Below, one piece after another: positions 26,863 to 36,477 of a stretch of 64,000 nt of DNA. Source of the stretch: Pseudomonadales bacterium (lineage in GTDB: Bacteria; Pseudomonadota; Gammaproteobacteria; Pseudomonadales; Azotimanducaceae); the NCBI GenBank assembly GCA_029251375.1, contig JAQXDL010000006.1, forward strand, positions 34,816 to 98,815, in the 5' to 3' direction. The position numbers were made by a program, and so were the translations under genes. Positions within the stretch are counted from its first letter, which is position 1, and the number at the start of each line of letters is the position of its first letter. Below the pieces are notes generated by a model, which was not told the origin of the DNA, ran no database searches, and saw nothing but the letters and a program-made list of their open reading frames with translations.

Positions 26863-27780
26863 ATGTTTTATTTGACGATTGTATTTTTGATAGCGCTATT
26901 TGTGCTGTACAACCTGATTCTTGTCGTCCCCATGCGGGAGCGATGCGTCATCGAGAGGCTCGGTAAGTTCCGTGTTGTGCTCGAGCCTGGCTTCCATATA
27001 TTAATTCCCTTCTTTGACCGTGTTGCCTATCGGCATGAGACTCGAGAGCAATGTCTTAATATCCCCCACCAAAGTTGTATATCCAAAGACAACATTCAGA
27101 TCGATGTTGATGGTCTGCTTTATATCAAAGTGATGGATGCCTATAAGGCTAGTTATGGTATCGAAGACTACCTTGTCGCTGCGGTAAATTTGGCGCAAAC
27201 AACGGTCAGATCTGAGGTCGGCAAGCTGACGCTGGGCGGTACGTTTTCAGAGCGCGATGCGCTCAACGAAACAATCGTGCGAGAAATAGATCATGCTTCG
27301 GAACCTTGGGGCATCAAAGTTATGCGCTATGAAGTGATGAATATTACGCCGTCGAGAAGCGTCGTTGATACGCTTGAGAAGCAAATGGAAGCGGAGCGCC
27401 AGAAGCGTGCGGAAATCACCTTGGCCAATGCGGAACGTGATTCGACCATTGCGCTGTCTGAAGGTGAGCGACAGGAAGCGATCAATATATCCGAGGGTGA
27501 AAGGCAGCGTCGTATTAATGAGGCTGAAGGGCGTGCCCAGGAGATTGCGATAATGGCGACGGCCACTGCGCAAGGTACAGGCATGATTGCTAAAGCCTTA
27601 AACGCACCTGGCGGCAGTGAAGCAATGAATTTTCAGTTGATGGATTCGTATATTGACCAGGTGACCCAGTTGTACCGGGAAGCTGATGTCAGTGTGGTGC
27701 CCGCTGAACTTGCCAAGATGGAAGGTCTGTTTGCGGGTATCGACCAGGTTGCCGAAACGATTAAAGCGGGAGAGCGATAA
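26863..27780 (+). CDS. SPFH/band-7 domain protein (stomatin/QmcA-like), first of tandem pair
   Basis: A 305-residue stomatin-like protein: one N-terminal membrane helix (MFYLTIVFLIALFVLYNLIL), an SPFH domain (RCVIERLGKFRVVLEPGFHI), and a coiled-coil tail rich in Glu/Arg (about 170-245, EAERQKRAEITLANAERDST). ATG 26863 follows GAGAG at 8 bases; an upstream in-frame start at 26782 would overlap nfeD and is rejected. Stomatin/QmcA proteins scaffold membrane microdomains and modulate membrane proteases. The stop overlaps the next start by one base. Confidence 0.9.
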   Translation: MFYLTIVFLIALFVLYNLILVVPMRERCVIERLGKFRVVLEPGFHILIPFFDRVAYRHETREQCLNIPHQSCISKDNIQIDVDGLLYIKVMDAYKASYGIEDYLVAAVNLAQTTVRSEVGKLTLGGTFSERDALNETIVREIDHASEPWGIKVMRYEVMNITPSRSVVDTLEKQMEAERQKRAEITLANAERDSTIALSEGERQEAINISEGERQRRINEAEGRAQEIAIMATATAQGTGMIAKALNAPGGSEAMNFQLMDSYIDQVTQLYREADVSVVPAELAKMEGLFAGIDQVAETIKAGER

Positions 27781-28697
27781 TGGATTATTTTGTCTTAGCC
27801 GTTTGGGGCGTTAGTTTCCTGATTTTAGTCGTCAAGTTTTTTCAATCTATTCGTTTAGTATCGACTCAAACTGCTCATATTGTCGAGCGGCTGGGTAAAT
27901 ATCATAAGACGCTCGAGGCGGGTTTTCATGCTTTGGTTCCGTTTGTTGACAAGGTTACTTTTGTTCAAGATCTTCGCGAAGAGGCGATCGACGTGCCACC
28001 GCAGGACTGTTTTACCGGTGATGAAGTCAAAGTCACTGTCGATGGCGTTATTTATATTTCTATTATGGATGCGGTTAAAGCAAGTTACGGCATTGTTGAT
28101 TACCGCTACGCGGCGGTTCAGCTTGCGCAAACCACGACTCGCTCCGTGATAGGAACGCTGCCTTTGGATAGAACTTTCGAAGAGCGCGACATCATTAGTG
28201 CGAAAGTGGTCGAAGTGCTAGATGCTGCCGGTGAAACCTGGGGTATCAGGGTCCATCGTTACGAGATCAAGAATTTATCGCCACCGGATACTGTTCGAAA
28301 TGCGATGGAGAAACAGGTCAATGCCGAGCGCGAACGACGCGCGATCCTTGCTGCCAGTGAGGGTGATAAGCAAAGCCGTATCAATCGTTCCGAAGGTTTA
28401 AAGCGTGAGCTGATCAATCGTTCCGAAGGTGAAAAGCAACGTCGTATTAATGAAGCTGAAGGGCAGGCGCAAGAAATTACCGCCATCGCTTCAGCAACGG
28501 CAGAGTCGATCTCAAAGATTGCCGCTGTTGTCTCTGAACCGGGCGGTGACCAGGCATTGCGATTGCAAATATATGAACGCCATATTGAATCGCTACGTGG
28601 ATTGCAAGATAGCAAAATTATCCTGCCTGCTAACTTGATGAACTTCGAGTCCTGGATGTCAAACCTCGATGCGGTACCGAAGTTAAAGTCGGATTAG
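27780..28697 (+). CDS. SPFH/band-7 domain protein (stomatin/QmcA-like), second of tandem pair
   Basis: Also 305 residues and clearly paralogous to its neighbour: N-terminal helix (YFVLAVWGVSFLILVVKFF), SPFH domain (TAHIVERLGKYHKTLEAGFH, DLREEAIDVPPQDCFTGDEV), then a coiled-coil tail with three near-repeats of NRSEGLKRELINRSEGEKQR type. Coupled to the first copy (TAATG overlap). The equal length suggests hetero-oligomeric rings rather than redundant copies; that is inference. The last four bases overlap the convergent peptide transporter gene. Confidence 0.9.
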   Translation: MDYFVLAVWGVSFLILVVKFFQSIRLVSTQTAHIVERLGKYHKTLEAGFHALVPFVDKVTFVQDLREEAIDVPPQDCFTGDEVKVTVDGVIYISIMDAVKASYGIVDYRYAAVQLAQTTTRSVIGTLPLDRTFEERDIISAKVVEVLDAAGETWGIRVHRYEIKNLSPPDTVRNAMEKQVNAERERRAILAASEGDKQSRINRSEGLKRELINRSEGEKQRRINEAEGQAQEITAIASATAESISKIAAVVSEPGGDQALRLQIYERHIESLRGLQDSKIILPANLMNFESWMSNLDAVPKLKSD

Positions 28698-30226
28698 TGG
28701 ATGCCATGCATGCGTTTTTTGAGCAATGGCGCAATAGCCAACACGAAAATGCCAAAGACGACGGCGATGATAGCCAGACGCTCAAACTCCGAGGCGTACA
28801 CTTGCAACGAAGCTACGGGGTTTGTCGCGCCTCCGCCGCCATCTTCTATTTGCATGCCCGCGGCGATCAGACCCGCTGCGTAGGCTGCAAATGAAGAGGA
28901 AAGGAACCACACGCCCATCATCATGGCGGCAATTCTTTGTACGCTGAGTTTTGTCATCATCGATAAGCCGACCGGCGATAGGCAAAGCTCGCCAGTTGTA
29001 TGCAGTAAATACATCAGTGCTAGCCAAATGACGGCGACTTTTCCATCGTCGGAGGCCTGTGTTGTGCCGTAAACCAATATGGCAAAACCCAAGCCAACTT
29101 GCACGATACCTAAGCCGAACTTCGCCGGCGTGGATGGTTCAATTCCCTGTCGTGATAAGCGAGTCCATAACCAAGCTAGCACGGGGGCGAATATAATGAT
29201 GAACATTGGGTTAAAGCTTTGAAACATGCCTGCGGTGAAGAAGTTACCCATTGCTATATTGCGGTCGGTGAACAATGTAAGGGACGAGCCTGCCTGTTCA
29301 AACAACGCCCAAAAGAAAACCGAAATCACAATCAGACATAACATAACGAGCATTCTATCCCGCTCGACCGGTTCGCACTTGGCAATTGAAAACCAAATAA
29401 TCCAGCCGACGATAAACGTGCTAAAAACGATTAGAACGATGCCCAATTCGCCGGTACGTTGTGTCAACTGCCAAACGACAAACACAAAAGCGACGCTCAC
29501 TGCGTAAATAATGTGCTCTCGGCTTAATAGGCCTAACACGCGCTCTTGTAGTTGAGCATTTTTGGGTGGTTCGCCGTAACCGAGCAGTGTGTCTTGATAG
29601 GTGAGGAAAATCACTAGCCCAAAGAACATGCCAATGCCTGCCAAGCCGAAACCATAGCGCCAACCGTAAGTCTCGCCAAGATAGGCGCAAGCTAAGGTGG
29701 CGACAAACGCGCCTATGTTAATACCCATATAGAAGATGGTGAAGCCGCCGTCTCGGCGAGGGTCATCCTGACTGTAGAGTTGGCCAACAATGGTTGATAT
29801 GTTTGATTTCAAAAACCCGACGCCAACGATGATGAACGCAAGAGAAAGATAGAAAACCTGATTGTAGAATTCTCCTCGAACAACTTCGCCGTTAACAACG
29901 GTCGACGGTGGCCCTTCTATAGCCATGCCAAGATGGCCGCAAACTAATAAAATGGCACCAAATGTTATTGCTTTTCTGTAGCCAAGGTATCGATCGGCAA
30001 TGATGCCGCCCAGCACAGGCATCGCATATACGAGTGAACCGTATGTGCCATAGATTAAGCTCGCATCACGATCGCCATAAAGAAAGTGTTTTGTAAGATA
30101 CAAAATTAGCAAGGCTTTCATGCCGTAATAACTAAATCGTTCCCACATTTCCGTGAAGAACAAAACGAAAAGACCACGAGGGTGGCCAAGGAAATCTGTT
30201 GATGCTGGTTCGATATTATCGTGCAT
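28694..30226 (-). CDS. POT/PTR family proton-coupled peptide transporter
   Basis: A 510-residue inner-membrane transporter with the POT signature EMWERFSYYGMKALLILYLT (ExxERFxYYG) in helix 1, the PTR2 motif YAMPVLGGIIADRYLGYRKA, and FYMGINIGAFVA. About 14 hydrophobic segments are present. Members import di- and tripeptides with protons. With oppABCDF, this gives the organism two peptide-uptake routes. Monocistronic as far as visible; convergent with the band-7 operon. Confidence 0.92.
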   Translation of the reverse strand: MHDNIEPASTDFLGHPRGLFVLFFTEMWERFSYYGMKALLILYLTKHFLYGDRDASLIYGTYGSLVYAMPVLGGIIADRYLGYRKAITFGAILLVCGHLGMAIEGPPSTVVNGEVVRGEFYNQVFYLSLAFIIVGVGFLKSNISTIVGQLYSQDDPRRDGGFTIFYMGINIGAFVATLACAYLGETYGWRYGFGLAGIGMFFGLVIFLTYQDTLLGYGEPPKNAQLQERVLGLLSREHIIYAVSVAFVFVVWQLTQRTGELGIVLIVFSTFIVGWIIWFSIAKCEPVERDRMLVMLCLIVISVFFWALFEQAGSSLTLFTDRNIAMGNFFTAGMFQSFNPMFIIIFAPVLAWLWTRLSRQGIEPSTPAKFGLGIVQVGLGFAILVYGTTQASDDGKVAVIWLALMYLLHTTGELCLSPVGLSMMTKLSVQRIAAMMMGVWFLSSSFAAYAAGLIAAGMQIEDGGGGATNPVASLQVYASEFERLAIIAVVFGIFVLAIAPLLKKRMHGIH

Positions 30227-30413
30227 GTATTGTCCGATTCAGTTTTAGGTTTTCTCAGCTGTTCTTCTTAGCTGTTTTTATTAAATATGCTTCGTGGCTG
30301 CTCTTCTGAGCTGACCTGTTAGTTCGTCCGCTGCAATAGATACTAACATTGCGGTTTGATCGTGCCGAAAAAAACTTGGCGGCAATAAACACTTGGTTCT
30401 GGTTTTTGGCGGA

Positions 30414-31517
30414 TTAGTTTGAGAATTCACAATCAATTATAGAGGTCACTGGGTTGCAGCGGGCGATGATACCTTCCGAGAACATAACCTTGTAGTCGCT
30501 GCCAAACTGGTTTTTTTCTTGGTAGTAATCTGTGCTAATTATCTGAGCACCACTGCGAAAAGCTGCGCTTCTTCGTTTTGTATTGCCTGTGCGTGCTTCA
30601 ACTGTATCGGCGTCAGCGCGAGTTCTAACAATGTAGCCCTGGCTTACGAGGGTTTGAATATAGTCGAATTGTTCAACTGGGTCGTTGATGATTCGAATCG
30701 CGGCTTCAGGTGTGCCCTCCATTGCATTAACAAACATAGCGCGATTGCGCAGAGCCTCATGACCCTCAATATAAGTTTCAAGCTTTGCTCCCGTGTGGTC
30801 CAGTACGAAAATAAACTTCCCACGTAGCGTGTTGAGGGCGGGCCAGCCTTTTTTGATTGCTGCGTAGAGGCTTGATTGCGAACCTCTAAGGTCGTCAGGT
30901 GTATAGAGTTTTTGTCCGAGTGTCGACTTAATTACCTGATCTAATCTGTTCCACGAGTCGGCATTGAAAAGTAAAGGTTGGACAAACCCAGGCCGTTTGA
31001 TTGGGTCGTCTTTGGCGTTGATGGTGACTACGATGGGGAAGTGCTCCGGGTGGGTATCAGACCAGGCGTCTAAGCTAGCGAGACATTCAGAAAACAACTG
31101 GCAGTGGCTTCTAAAGTCGATGTCTTGTACATGCAAAACTTTGAAGCCTGGTGTCAGCATCGGCTCAGAAGAATAGACTGAGGGTGCTGCGATAATTCTG
31201 AGCCCCAGTGGTGTCTGGTACAACCCGCCAGCTGGATCGTCCAGTACATCCAGCTCCAGTTTCCTCAAACCGAGGTCGAGTTGCTGATTCAATGGCAGAT
31301 GGGTGTAGTCTAAGGACGCAGCCAATGCGCTGTTTGATTCTGCGAGTTGCTCCAACAACTCAGGGTCGATGGCCTGCTTATAACTATTATGGCTACCAAT
31401 GAACTGCAGCTGATTGAATGCCGGATTAGCCGTCGTAGAAGTGCAACTGGCTAGCAGGCTTAAAGTGAATAACATTGTGCAAAACAAAGTGACGAGTCTG
31501 ATCATCGCTATATCCAA
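30414..31517 (-). CDS. Ca2+-dependent phosphatidylinositol-specific phospholipase C-like lipoprotein
   Basis: A 367-residue exported lipoprotein: signal peptide with lipobox LLASC (Cys25), then a PLC-like TIM-barrel. Visible motifs are FIGSHNSYK (His43), LRKLELDV, and FKVLHVQDIDF (His129), followed by ADADTVEARTGNTKRRSAAF and AQIISTDYYQ. This matches the calcium-dependent PI-PLC family (Pfam PF16670-like, from memory), in which two His residues and acidic metal ligands act in catalysis. The substrate in bacteria is uncertain: host or algal phosphoinositides, or another phosphodiester. ATG at codon 5 is an alternative start. It stands alone between dtp-like and ispB genes. Confidence 0.82.
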   Translation of the reverse strand: MDIAMIRLVTLFCTMLFTLSLLASCTSTTANPAFNQLQFIGSHNSYKQAIDPELLEQLAESNSALAASLDYTHLPLNQQLDLGLRKLELDVLDDPAGGLYQTPLGLRIIAAPSVYSSEPMLTPGFKVLHVQDIDFRSHCQLFSECLASLDAWSDTHPEHFPIVVTINAKDDPIKRPGFVQPLLFNADSWNRLDQVIKSTLGQKLYTPDDLRGSQSSLYAAIKKGWPALNTLRGKFIFVLDHTGAKLETYIEGHEALRNRAMFVNAMEGTPEAAIRIINDPVEQFDYIQTLVSQGYIVRTRADADTVEARTGNTKRRSAAFRSGAQIISTDYYQEKNQFGSDYKVMFSEGIIARCNPVTSIIDCEFSN

Positions 31518-31631
31518 AAAACATGCGTTAGCTTACGATAGGTGATCATCGCAGGAAAAGATTGATAGTGCGCGCTCGGTGTAAGAGAAAATCAATTAGT
31601 GTGCAGCAGGGTGATTTTTGAAGTCTTGAGT

Positions 31632-31666
31632 CTGACGCTCTATTTCAAGTCGATTTCGAGCGCCAG
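31632..31666 (-). terminator. Inverted repeat downstream of ispB
   Basis: On the minus strand, CTGGCGCTC and GAGCGTCAG pair over 9 bp (one G-U) around a 17-base loop, 14 bases past the ispB stop. No T-tract follows, so it is a possible rho-dependent or 3'-end-protecting structure, not a clear intrinsic terminator. Confidence 0.4.
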
Positions 31667-31679
31667 TTTGTAGGAGGCT

Positions 31680-32663
31680 CTAATGATTTCTGCTGATAGA
31701 AAAATCTGCCAAATCTAGCATGGCCTTTTTGTAGGGCGAATCGGGGAGCAACGCTAGGCTGTCTATGGCTGCTTGAGTCTCCTTGGCTGCCAACTCGCTG
31801 GTGTATTTTAGACCGCCGGCGGCGTCGACGATCTGCGCGATTCGATCTAGATTTTCAACCCCACCGTTTAGAATGGCTTGGCGAACAAAATCTGCCTGGT
31901 CGGGTTCGCCGTCTCGCATTGCGACGATCAGAGGTAGCGTGGCTTTGCCTTCCGCCAGATCATCGCCAATGTTTTTGCCCATATCATCGGCAGCACCTTT
32001 GTAATCGAGTACGTCATCGACCAATTGAAAAGCCCTGCCTAGATGCAGACCGTAAGCTTGTAGTGCAGTTTGTTGCTCTAGCGTGCCATGGGCCAAAACT
32101 GCTCCAGAATGCGAGGCTGCCTCGAAAAGCATCGCTGTTTTGCGACTAATGACTTCGAGATAATCAGCTTCAGTAACACGAGGGTTTCGAATATTGGTAA
32201 GCTGTTGAACCTCACCCTCCGCAATGGTGTTGGTTGCATGTGACAGTATTTGCATAACTTTCATGTCACCGATTTCAACCATCATCTCAAAGGCGCGTGA
32301 ATGGAGAAAATCACCAACAAGCACGCTTGCGGGATTTCCCCAAGCGGAATTAACCGTTTTGCGGCCCCGTCGAAGGTCTGATGCGTCAACAACATCGTCA
32401 TGTAACAGCATGGCTGTATGTAGGAATTCAATGATCGCTGCCAGGCTGATGTGCTGATCCTGTTGGTAATCACAGGCTTTGGCAGACAGAAGTACTAAAA
32501 TAGGACGCAATCGCTTGCCACCGGCCTCGATCAGATAATTTGAGATTTCCTCTACTAATGGCACATGCGAGGAAAGACTGCCAAGAATGAGTTGGTTGAC
32601 GGCGTCAAAGTCGTTTTCAACGACAGATAAGAAGGGTAATTTCATTTTAGACGCGACACTCAC
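31680..32663 (-). CDS. ispB: Octaprenyl (polyprenyl) diphosphate synthase
   Basis: A trans-polyprenyl diphosphate synthase that makes the ubiquinone side chain from FPP and IPP. The two aspartate motifs are present: LLHDDVVDASDLRRGR (DDVVD 89-93) and FQLVDDVLDYKG, plus GGKRLRPILVLLSAKAC and the conserved DDLAEGKATLPLI. At 327 residues it has family length. GTG at 32663 or ATG at 32645 (MKLPFLSVVENDF) may be the start; the ATG better fits family N-termini. It is divergent from rplU, the usual gammaproteobacterial arrangement. Confidence 0.94.
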   Translation of the reverse strand: MSVASKMKLPFLSVVENDFDAVNQLILGSLSSHVPLVEEISNYLIEAGGKRLRPILVLLSAKACDYQQDQHISLAAIIEFLHTAMLLHDDVVDASDLRRGRKTVNSAWGNPASVLVGDFLHSRAFEMMVEIGDMKVMQILSHATNTIAEGEVQQLTNIRNPRVTEADYLEVISRKTAMLFEAASHSGAVLAHGTLEQQTALQAYGLHLGRAFQLVDDVLDYKGAADDMGKNIGDDLAEGKATLPLIVAMRDGEPDQADFVRQAILNGGVENLDRIAQIVDAAGGLKYTSELAAKETQAAIDSLALLPDSPYKKAMLDLADFSISRNH

Positions 32664-33092
32664 CTAGCGGACTACCTCAAAGCGGTGCGGGCTTGCACCT
32701 GAAGGCATGAATGCTAGAGTTGGCGCGACATTGTGTCAAGCGGCGGGTTCAATCAACCGTTCGCTTTGGGCTGGCGCATGAGGTTTGTTGCCAACTATTA
32801 CTAAAGGAGTTCTTATCCACTGCTCAACTGCGACCGAATCACGGTGAGAGGATATTTGCGGTTATTGAAGTCGCTGTAAATAAGGTAAATAGCTGCTTGA
32901 TTGACTAGAGTCCTTGCCGTAGAATTGCGCTCCCTGAATATGGGCAAGACCTATGGCCTTGGTGCGCAACTCTGTAATGTTAGATCTGCCGAGTAAGCTA
33001 GCGCAAATATAATGGCCAAGGAAATTTTTAGGTCGAAAATCGGTCAAGCAACGATCGAACGATATTAGTCGAATTATTAGAGTGAATAAATA
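32664..33092. other. Divergent intergenic region ispB/rplU
   Basis: About 430 bases. A 65-codon plus-strand open frame (32711-32908) has no ribosome site or family resemblance and is not called. The region holds the rplU promoter (annotated separately) and about 165 bases of untranslated leader before rplU, which could carry the L21 autoregulatory element known in other bacteria, but I see no conserved structure I can name. Confidence 0.4.
32897..32925 (+). promoter_or_regulatory. Sigma70-type promoter candidate for rplU-rpmA
   Basis: TTGATT (32897-32902) and TAGAAT (32920-32925) are separated by exactly 17 bases. Each matches consensus at five or four positions. It lies about 170 bases upstream of the rplU start. 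Confidence 0.55.
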
Positions 33093-33407
33093 ATGTACGC
33101 TGTAATTAAAAGTGGTGGTAAGCAACATCGCGTTGAAGCAGGCGAAGTGCTTGAACTAGAGAAATTAGATGCCGAAACTGGCCAAGTCATTGATTTCAGT
33201 GAAGTCATGATGATTGGTGAAGGCGCTGATGTTAAAATTGGCGCGCCTTTCGTTGAAGGTGGCAAGGTAACTGCTGAGGTTGTAGAACACGGTCGCGGCA
33301 AGAAGGTACGTATCATTAAGATGCGTCGACGTAAGCACTATCGCCGTCAAGCTGGCCATAGACAGTCATACACAAAGATAAAGATCACTGAGATTTCTGG
33401 AGGTTAG
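33093..33407 (+). CDS. rplU: 50S ribosomal protein L21
   Basis: A 104-residue L21 ([20 protein letters not shown] start; [20 protein letters not shown] basic C-terminal half). It binds 23S rRNA in the large subunit. First gene of the rplU-rpmA unit, three bases before rpmA. Confidence 0.98.
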   Translation: MYAVIKSGGKQHRVEAGEVLELEKLDAETGQVIDFSEVMMIGEGADVKIGAPFVEGGKVTAEVVEHGRGKKVRIIKMRRRKHYRRQAGHRQSYTKIKITEISGG

Positions 33408-33410
33408 ACA

Positions 33411-33671
33411 ATGGCTCATAAAAAAGCTGGTGGTAGTACTCGTAACGGCAGAGACTCGGAATCGAAACGACTGGGTGTAAAGATCTACGGCGGACAAGAT
33501 GTTGTTCCTGGTAACATTATCGTGCGTCAGAGAGGCACGAAGTTTCACCCGGGAAAAAATGTTGGTTGTGGAAAAGACCACACGTTATTTGCAAAAGCGG
33601 GTGGTAAGGTACAATTTGCGGTTCGGGGTCCGAAAAATCGCAAGTTTGTGGACATCGTCGCAGAGGCTTAA
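33411..33671 (+). CDS. rpmA: 50S ribosomal protein L27
   Basis: An 86-residue L27 ([40 protein letters not shown]). The N-terminal tail starts directly with AHKK, as in gammaproteobacteria that need only Met removal, and reaches the peptidyl transferase centre in known ribosomes. A strong terminator follows, so obgE is probably expressed by readthrough or its own promoter. Confidence 0.98.
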   Translation: MAHKKAGGSTRNGRDSESKRLGVKIYGGQDVVPGNIIVRQRGTKFHPGKNVGCGKDHTLFAKAGGKVQFAVRGPKNRKFVDIVAEA

Positions 33672-33692
33672 GCGAATCAAAGTCAGAAAAAA

Positions 33693-33720
33693 AGCCCTGT
33701 CATTGACGGGGCTTTTTTTT
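33693..33720 (+). terminator. Rho-independent terminator of rplU-rpmA
   Basis: A 9-bp stem AGCCCTGTC / GACGGGGCT (one G-T pair) with an ATT loop is followed by eight or more T residues, 22 bases after the rpmA stop. Confidence 0.94.
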
Positions 33721-33737
33721 ATCTATCATTTATGTGA

Positions 33738-34940
<1,203 letters not shown>

Positions 34941-34948
34941 ATGACAAT

Positions 34949-36079
34949 ATGAGTTCTCCATCGATCAATACCTCTAATTTTTCTGCCGGCTCAACTTGGG
35001 TAATCAAGATTGGCAGTTCGCTGTTGACCAAAAATGGGTCTGGTTTGGCGTTGGACTTGATTGAGTCATGGGTTGAGCAAATTGTCGCTTTGCATCGTGC
35101 CGGCATCAAGGTGGTTATAGTCTCGTCAGGCGCCGTAGCAGAGGGTATGAGTCGTCTTAATATGACTGTTCGTCCCAACTCCATTCAGTTGCTGCAAGCA
35201 GCGGCAGCCGTAGGGCAAATGGGCCTTGTTCAAGCATATGAATCGCAGTTCCAAAAATACGGATTGCATACTGCGCAGATATTACTGACCCATGAAGATT
35301 TAAAGTCCCGCGAACGTTACATAAACGCCAGAGGCACATTGAACAGTTTGCTGATGTTGGATGTCATACCTGTCGTTAACGAAAATGATACGGTAGTCAC
35401 AGACGAGATTAGGTTTGGCGACAACGATAGTCTTGCGGCATTGGTTGCTAATTTGATTGATGCTGAGACACTTCTGCTCTTAACAGATCAGGACGGACTG
35501 TTTGATTCGGATCCTCGTAGCAACCCAGATGCAAGGTTGATAACGAGCAGTTCTGCTAATAATGCTGACCTGCTCGCAATGGCCGGTGAAGGTGGTGAAT
35601 TGGGACGCGGCGGTATGATTACAAAGCTTCGGGCCGCAAAAACCGCTGCCCGTAGTGGCGCGAACACAATTATTGCAAATGGTATGGCTGACAATGTGAT
35701 TCAGCAGCTACAGCAGGGCTTTATCACGGGAACCTTGTTGCTTGCTGGGCAGGAGACGCTAGTATCGAGGAAACAATGGCTTGCAGCGCTGCCACCGAAA
35801 GGTGTATTGACGCTGGATGACGGTGCGGTGCGGGTGCTCAAGAAAGATGGCCGCAGCTTGCTGCCAGTGGGTGTAAAAAATGTGCAGGGTGAGTTTACCC
35901 GCGGCGAGTTGGTCGCCTGTGCCGATGGGCAAGGCAATCAAATAGCTAGAGGGTTAATTAATTACAACACAGAGGAAGCAACCGCCATTTGCGGTTGCTC
36001 TAGTTCAGAAATTAAGAGAATACTTGGATACGAAGGTGAGCAAGAACTAATTCATCGAGACAATATGGTAATCGTCTAG
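34949..36079 (+). CDS. proB: Glutamate 5-kinase
   Basis: First enzyme of proline synthesis: phosphorylates glutamate to glutamyl 5-phosphate. The 376-residue protein has an amino-acid kinase domain (WVIKIGSSLLTKNGSGLALD, VIVSSGAVAEGM, VVNENDTVVTDEIRFGDNDS) and a C-terminal PUA domain (about 275-355), the usual architecture in gammaproteobacteria. proA is not adjacent. It is convergent with rpsT (10-base gap). Confidence 0.96.
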   Translation: MSSPSINTSNFSAGSTWVIKIGSSLLTKNGSGLALDLIESWVEQIVALHRAGIKVVIVSSGAVAEGMSRLNMTVRPNSIQLLQAAAAVGQMGLVQAYESQFQKYGLHTAQILLTHEDLKSRERYINARGTLNSLLMLDVIPVVNENDTVVTDEIRFGDNDSLAALVANLIDAETLLLLTDQDGLFDSDPRSNPDARLITSSSANNADLLAMAGEGGELGRGGMITKLRAAKTAARSGANTIIANGMADNVIQQLQQGFITGTLLLAGQETLVSRKQWLAALPPKGVLTLDDGAVRVLKKDGRSLLPVGVKNVQGEFTRGELVACADGQGNQIARGLINYNTEEATAICGCSSSEIKRILGYEGEQELIHRDNMVIV

Positions 36080-36089
36080 ACCTTTGGAA

Positions 36090-36356
36090 TTAGGCTTTTA
36101 GTGCCTTCACTTTCGTATTGAGTCTAGACTTATGACGTGCAGCTTTGTTCTTTTGGATTATCCCGTGCGTAACGGCTCTATCCAAAACAGGAACGACTGC
36201 CGCATAGGCTGACGTTGCTACCTCGTAGTCACCACTCTCAACTGCTGAAAGGGTCTTCTTAATTGCGGTACGCATTGCTGAACGCTGGCTAGCGTTGTGT
36301 TTTCTGCTAACTTCAGCTTGTCGTGCTCGTTTTCGCGCTTGTGCGGTATTAGCCAC
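36090..36356 (-). CDS. rpsT: 30S ribosomal protein S20
   Basis: An 88-residue S20: [20 protein letters not shown] at the N-terminus, [14 protein letters not shown], and the basic C-terminus [20 protein letters not shown]. The start is a GTG at 36356 with AGGA about 10 bases upstream. The reading frame is open much further upstream (to 36839), but that part runs antisense through murJ and is not coding. A rare initiation codon is known to matter for S20 autoregulation in E. coli (UUG), so the GTG here may be functional. Confidence 0.96.
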   Translation of the reverse strand: MANTAQARKRARQAEVSRKHNASQRSAMRTAIKKTLSAVESGDYEVATSAYAAVVPVLDRAVTHGIIQKNKAARHKSRLNTKVKALKA

Positions 36357-36399
36357 TGTTGAATTATCCTCGAAAAGGGACTGAAAAATAAGGTGCGCT

Positions 36400-36428
36400 A
36401 CTATGCCGATTGGATCTGAATTTGTCAA
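36400..36428 (-). promoter_or_regulatory. Sigma70-type promoter candidate for rpsT
   Basis: On the minus strand, a perfect TTGACA (-35, plus coordinates 36423-36428) is 17 bases from CATAGT (-10, 36400-36405). It lies about 45 bases before the rpsT start codon. Confidence 0.7.
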
Positions 36429-36477
36429 CGAGTAACTGTCATGAATACCGAGTTTGGAATTACGGTAAAATAAATTT

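Noticed and set aside
32711..32908. 65-codon ORF before rplU
   Set aside because: No ribosome site; its end overlaps the rplU -35 element.
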